A stretch of DNA of 64,000 nt, from assembly GCF_004354085.1 (NCBI RefSeq), contig NZ_SMSE01000001.1:47335-111334 (forward strand), read 5' to 3'. The notes below the pieces were generated by a model, which worked only from the letters and a program-made list of their open reading frames with translations, did no database searches and was not told the DNA's origin. Below, piece by piece: positions 56,771-64,000 of the stretch. This DNA is from Seongchinamella unica (GTDB lineage: Bacteria; Pseudomonadota; Gammaproteobacteria; Pseudomonadales; Halieaceae). The number at the start of each line of letters is the position of its first letter. Position 1 is the stretch's first letter. A program made the translations under genes and the position numbers.

Positions 56771-58300
56771 TCACTTCTCCGGCAGGAACTGCTCGGTCAG
56801 CTTGTCGATGGACCAGGAATCGGGCCGTTGGCTGGGAGGATACTCGGCAAAAGTCTGCAGGTATCGAGTCGTTGCCGCACTGCCCAGGTAAACCCGGGGC
56901 GCCTTGTCGATGACCCAGTCCCAGTAGGTGTTGGAATTGTGGTCAGCCCGCTCGAAGGGGTCGCGCCGCAGGTTGAATATCTTCGGCAGGCGCAGGGTTA
57001 CCTCGGGCTCGGCCCAAAGGGCCATGGTCTGCGCCCGGTTTTCTGCGTACACCAGTTTCCAGTCACCGAGTCGCACGCAGACGGGCATGCCGCCATCGTT
57101 GTGATACACAAATTCCTGCCGCGGTCCCTTGTCCACTTCTCCGGTCAGGTAAGGCAGGAAATTGTAACCATCCAGATGCAGTTTTGACGACTTGCTGCCG
57201 ACACGCCTGCCCTTGAGAAGATCCTGCTTCAAATTCGGGTCACCGGCGGCGGCGACCAGCGTCGGCATCCAGTCAAGATGGGACATGATCTCGTTGGACA
57301 CCTGCCCCGGCGCTATCCTGCCCAGCCAGCGCACCATCGCCGGTACCCGGTAGGCGCCTTCCCAGTTGGAATTTTTCTCGCTGCGGAACGGCGTGATACC
57401 GGCGTCGGGCCAGGTATTGAAATGCACGCCATTGTCGGTGGAATAGAACACAATGGTATTGTCGGCAATACCCAGGTCGTCCAGCTGGTCGAGCATTTCA
57501 CCCACCAGCTCATCGTGGGCTACCATCACGTCGTTATAAAAATCCTGCCCGGATTTACCCAGGTGTTTCTGGGCGGGATGGGTGCGAAAGTGCATACCCG
57601 TGGTGTTGACCCAGACAAAGAAGGGCTTGTCCGCCCTGACCGACTTGTCGACAAACTTTTTGGCCGCAGCGACAAACTCCTCGTCTGCGGTTTCCATCCG
57701 CTTGCGGGTCAGGGCCCCGGTGTCCTCTATGCGGCCGTCTGCAGAGGAGCGGATCACACCCCGGGGACCAAACATTTTGCGAAACGCCGGGTCCTTGGGA
57801 TAGTCCACATCCTCTGGCTCTTCCTCGGCGTTCAGGTGGTAGAGATTGCCGAAAAACTCATCGAAGCCGTGATTGGTCGGCAGGTGCTCGTCCTTGTCTC
57901 CGAGGTGATTCTTGCCGAACTGGCCAGTGGCATAGCCGTGGGTTTTCAACACCTCCGCTATGGTAATATCCCGATCGGTGATGCCCAGCTCCGCCCCGGG
58001 CAGGCCCACTTTGGACAGGCCCGTGCGCAGCGGCGTCTGGCCGGTGATAAAACTCGAACGGCCGGCGGTGCAGCTCTGGTCACCGTAGTAGTCGGTGAAA
58101 CGCATGCCCTCGCTGGCGATACGGTCGATGTTGGGCGTCCTGTAGCCCATGATGCCATCACTGTAAGCGCTGATATTGGTGATGCCGATATCGTCGCCCC
58201 AGAACACCAAAATGTTGGGCTTGTCCGCCGCCAGGGCCGGGAACGCCAGGCTGGCAAGCAGCACCAGGCCAGTGCGCAGCAGTGGAGAACAAGATTTCAT
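56771..58300 (-). CDS. Secreted arylsulfatase
   Basis: A 509-aa alkaline-phosphatase-superfamily sulfatase. A signal peptide (LLASLAFPALAA) is followed by the metal site FWGDDIG and the formylglycine motif SCTAGRSSF: Cys77 in C-x-A-x-R is oxidised to formylglycine in the mature enzyme. Further metal residues are in STDNGVH. It desulfates an organic sulfate, perhaps algal polysaccharide or aromatic sulfate, in the periplasm. No sulfatase maturase gene is adjacent. Followed at a distance by the RND permease end on the other strand. Confidence 0.93.
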   Translation of the reverse strand: MKSCSPLLRTGLVLLASLAFPALAADKPNILVFWGDDIGITNISAYSDGIMGYRTPNIDRIASEGMRFTDYYGDQSCTAGRSSFITGQTPLRTGLSKVGLPGAELGITDRDITIAEVLKTHGYATGQFGKNHLGDKDEHLPTNHGFDEFFGNLYHLNAEEEPEDVDYPKDPAFRKMFGPRGVIRSSADGRIEDTGALTRKRMETADEEFVAAAKKFVDKSVRADKPFFVWVNTTGMHFRTHPAQKHLGKSGQDFYNDVMVAHDELVGEMLDQLDDLGIADNTIVFYSTDNGVHFNTWPDAGITPFRSEKNSNWEGAYRVPAMVRWLGRIAPGQVSNEIMSHLDWMPTLVAAAGDPNLKQDLLKGRRVGSKSSKLHLDGYNFLPYLTGEVDKGPRQEFVYHNDGGMPVCVRLGDWKLVYAENRAQTMALWAEPEVTLRLPKIFNLRRDPFERADHNSNTYWDWVIDKAPRVYLGSAATTRYLQTFAEYPPSQRPDSWSIDKLTEQFLPEK

Positions 58301-58380
58301 CGCATTTTCCTCATTATTGTGTCATTTCCAGGCGAAAGGCGGTTGAGTATCAGCCGTCCCTTCCCAGGCCTCAAGTATAG

Positions 58381-58671
58381 CTAATCAGCCGGTTTGTTCC
58401 GCTCGAATGCCGCCAGCTGTTCCGGCGTTGCCCCGCTCTGGTAGCGGGCTTTCCAGTCGCCATAGGGCATACCGTATATCCGTTCCCTGGCCTGGTCGTA
58501 GTCGATACTGACGCCCGCTTCCTCTGCGGCCGCCATATACCACTTGGAGAGGCAGTTGCGGCAAAAGCCCGCCAGGTTCATCAATTCTATATTCTGGACA
58601 TCCTTGCGGCTGTCCAGATGCTCCAGCAGCCGGCGAAACACGGCGGCTTCGATTTTTTCATTCTCAGACAT
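58381..58671 (-). CDS. DUF1244-family protein
   Basis: A 96-aa cytoplasmic protein of the well conserved DUF1244 family: AVFRRLLEHLDSRKDVQNIELMNLAGFCRNCLSKWY (in two parts), then IYGMPYGDWKARYQ. The pair of cysteines in CRNC could bind a metal. The function is unknown; it is widespread in proteobacteria. It sits between the Nudix gene and the sulfatase, in the same direction. Confidence 0.93.
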   Translation of the reverse strand: MSENEKIEAAVFRRLLEHLDSRKDVQNIELMNLAGFCRNCLSKWYMAAAEEAGVSIDYDQARERIYGMPYGDWKARYQSGATPEQLAAFERNKPAD

Positions 58672-58711
58672 CGATATTCTCCTTGAATGTGACGCCAGCG
58701 GAACGCATTGT

Positions 58712-59204
58712 TCAGTCGGCAGGTGGTGGGGAAAGGGCCGCGGCAGGCCCTTCGGTGAGCACGGTCTTCAGGGTTTCCCCCTGTCCGGGATAGCGCCACT
58801 GCACTTCATCTATCCTGGCAATGTCCAGCCAGAAGGCGCGTTTCACTTCCAGCACAGCCGGGTCAATCGGTCCGGACTGGGCGTGTATCTCGCAGCTGTA
58901 CAGGTGGAACCCGGTATCAAAAACAGCAACCAGGCGACGGGGAATCAGGTCCAGCCCGGTTTCCTCCAGGGTTTCGCGGTGGGCCGCGCACTGCGCGGAC
59001 TCTCCTTGCCGGGATTTCCCGCCCGGCGGTGTAAGCCCGCCCTTGCGCGAATCGACCACCAGCATCCGGCCGTGCACCACCGTCAGGCAACCCGCCGACA
59101 CGGCAAAATCCGCTTCGCCCTGGAAGGGGCAGGCAGGCTCCTCGCGGGTGCTGCAGGCACTGATGGCAAACACCAGCCCTGCCAGCGCCAGCGACCTGAT
59201 GGGG

Positions 59205-59215
<11 letters not shown>
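58712..59215 (-). CDS. Lipoprotein-type Nudix hydrolase
   Basis: A 167-aa protein with a lipoprotein signal, AGLVFAISAC (Cys21), followed by a Nudix domain. The Nudix box GGKSRQGESAQCAAHRETLE, then ETGL, fits GX5EX7REUXEEXGU and should bind divalent metal and a diphosphate substrate. Nudix enzymes are usually cytoplasmic, so a lipobox is odd; an internal start would remove it, but no good alternative ATG is seen. The start overlaps the dnaE stop region by 11 bp, suggesting co-translation with dnaE. Confidence 0.85.
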
Positions 59216-62687
<3,472 letters not shown>

Positions 62688-62875
62688 TGGGAAAGTGTAA
62701 CGCCGAAGCCTGCCCGGGGGCTAGAACTATGCCGTGCTGATGTCGGTGGTGGTGCGAACGCTCCGGATTTCGGGCTGTGTGGGACTCTGAATCCCGCGAT
62801 GGCGGACCAGGGCCTGCGCGGGGATGACGCTAGAAAGATCAGGGATGACGGGTGCGGGGCGTTACCCGGCCGATA

Positions 62876-63271
62876 TCACTTCACTATCTTCAGTGAAGGC
62901 CTGCCCTCAGGCTTTGGCGGTTCCGGCGGTTCATCGTCCGGGGGGATATCGCCGGCTTCTTCCGGCTCGAAAACCATGCCCTGGCCATTCTCGCGGGCGT
63001 AAATCCCGATCACCGCGTTAACCGGCACGTAGATATCCGTGGCCACGCCACCGAAGCGGCCGTTGAAAGCGACGGCGTCATTGGAGATGTTCAGATCCAC
63101 CACCGCGGTGGGGGAAATGTTGAGCACGATCTGCCCGTCTTTCACATACTGCTCGGGCACCATGACATCGTCGATGCCGGCATCGACGAGAATATAGGGG
63201 GTACAGCCATTGTCCACGATCCACTCATAGAGTGCCCGCATGATGTAGGGACGACTGGGAGTCATGGACAT
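62876..63271 (-). CDS. sspB: ClpXP protease specificity-enhancing factor SspB
   Basis: SspB delivers ssrA-tagged proteins to ClpXP. The 131-aa protein has the substrate domain SRPYIMRALYEWIVDNGCTP, then NISNDAVAFNGRFGG, and a C-terminal ClpX-binding tail RPSLKIVK. It follows sspA by 30 bp, the usual pair. The 188 bp up to dnaE hold nothing recognisable. Confidence 0.96.
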   Translation of the reverse strand: MSMTPSRPYIMRALYEWIVDNGCTPYILVDAGIDDVMVPEQYVKDGQIVLNISPTAVVDLNISNDAVAFNGRFGGVATDIYVPVNAVIGIYARENGQGMVFEPEEAGDIPPDDEPPEPPKPEGRPSLKIVK

Positions 63272-63301
63272 CCGTATGCGCGTGCCGGCAGGGGCGCTCG
63301 C

Positions 63302-63934
63302 CTAGGAGCGCATCTCCCGCTCCTGCTCAGACAGGCTTTCCTGGAAGGATTCCCGGGCAAACAGTGTGTCCATGTAAGCCAGCAACGGCTTGGTCTGCTT
63401 GGAAGAGCGGATATCGATACCCAGCGACGGCAGGCGCCACAGGATGGGGGCGATACAACAGTCCACCAGGGTAAATTCCTCGCTCATGAAGAACGGCTTC
63501 TCGGCGAAGATCGGGGCGATCGCGGTGATGCCCTCCTTCAGCTCTTTGGACGCCTTCTTGATGACGTTGTCACTGCGGGTCGTCAGTATTGAATCTACCA
63601 GCGAACACCAGTCTTTCTCTATGCGGTGGATCAGCAGGCGGCTCTCGGCGCGGGCCACCGGATAAACCGGCAACAGCGGTGGATGCGGGAAGCGCTCGTC
63701 CAGGTATTCCATCATCACCTTGGACTCGTACAACACCAGGTCACGGTCCACCAGGGTGGGCAGGCTGTTGTAGGGGTTCAGTTCCGAAAGTTCTTCCGGA
63801 GGGTGAGCGGAGTCCGCTTCTATCAGGTCGACCGTAACGCCCTTCTCGGCGAGGACAATGCGTACTCGGTGACTGTAGTGACTGGTTGGATCGGAAAAAA
63901 AGATCATAGAAGATCGCTTTGCCACAACACCCAT
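63302..63934 (-). CDS. sspA: Stringent starvation protein A
   Basis: A 210-aa glutathione S-transferase-like protein that binds RNA polymerase and alters transcription in stress and stationary phase. N-terminal thioredoxin fold ([39 protein letters not shown]) and the all-helical C-terminal domain with [19 protein letters not shown] 63934 has a GAGGAA ribosome site; an 18-codon longer frame upstream is less likely. It forms an operon with sspB. Confidence 0.96.
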   Translation of the reverse strand: MGVVAKRSSMIFFSDPTSHYSHRVRIVLAEKGVTVDLIEADSAHPPEELSELNPYNSLPTLVDRDLVLYESKVMMEYLDERFPHPPLLPVYPVARAESRLLIHRIEKDWCSLVDSILTTRSDNVIKKASKELKEGITAIAPIFAEKPFFMSEEFTLVDCCIAPILWRLPSLGIDIRSSKQTKPLLAYMDTLFARESFQESLSEQEREMRS

Positions 63935-64000
63935 CGAAAATTCCTCAGTTGATTTTCTTGAAAATACAAAGCAGCGTGGCCACGCCACGCTGCGGGGACC

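Overview
The window looks like a GC-rich (roughly 60 percent) marine-type gammaproteobacterial chromosome. The gene order alaS-lysC-csrA-tRNA-Ser, the sspA-sspB pair, three large TonB-dependent receptors and an HMG-CoA reductase suggest an oligotrophic marine lineage such as the Halieaceae/OM60 group. That placement is inference, not something the sequence proves.

Positions 1-24618 are accessory DNA beside a serine tRNA gene. A segment of at least 921 bp occurs twice in direct orientation, at 1-921 and 23698-24618. It holds the C-terminal part of a large serine recombinase, a hairpin terminator and the last 27 bases of tRNA-Ser(GCU). Only the right copy continues into an intact tRNA (24592-24682). 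The roughly 23.7 kb between the copies reads as an island, or one unit of a tandem island array. It carries an IS91-family transposase broken by a 20-bp tandem duplication, a TonB receptor that has lost its signal peptide, and a full nitrous oxide reductase operon nosRZDFY with a frameshifted nosL. It also carries a TetR-controlled ABC export operon, a two-component system flanked by two PepSY genes and a cytochrome b561, norEF, and a TolB/TPR gene truncated at the island edge.

Positions 24779-44787 are mostly core genes: csrA, lysC, alaS, a HIT hydrolase, a Trm112-like protein, an M23 peptidase, greB, gcvP and a UspA protein. Between them lie a FecA-like receptor behind Fur-box-like sites, an HMG-CoA reductase next to a mobile-type inverted repeat, two oxidoreductases, a uracil-DNA glycosylase-like protein, a full-length TolB/TPR protein and a membrane redoxin.

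Positions 44986-56753 hold a large TonB receptor, a fragment of an RND adaptor, and a four-gene overlapping operon (DUF3348, a MotA/TolQ-like DUF802 protein with a long hendecad tail, a MotB/OmpA-like partner, DUF2894). A complete RND efflux pair follows. The four-gene operon is the most interesting item: it has the parts of an ion-driven 5TM motor with a cytoplasmic tail, as in ZorAB, but with two uncharacterised partners.

Positions 56771-64000 carry an arylsulfatase, DUF1244, a lipoprotein-type Nudix hydrolase, dnaE, sspB and sspA, all on the minus strand. In energy terms the island would add N2O respiration (nos), accessory NO reductase subunits (norEF) without the catalytic NorCB in view, and a regulated cytochrome b/PepSY module.
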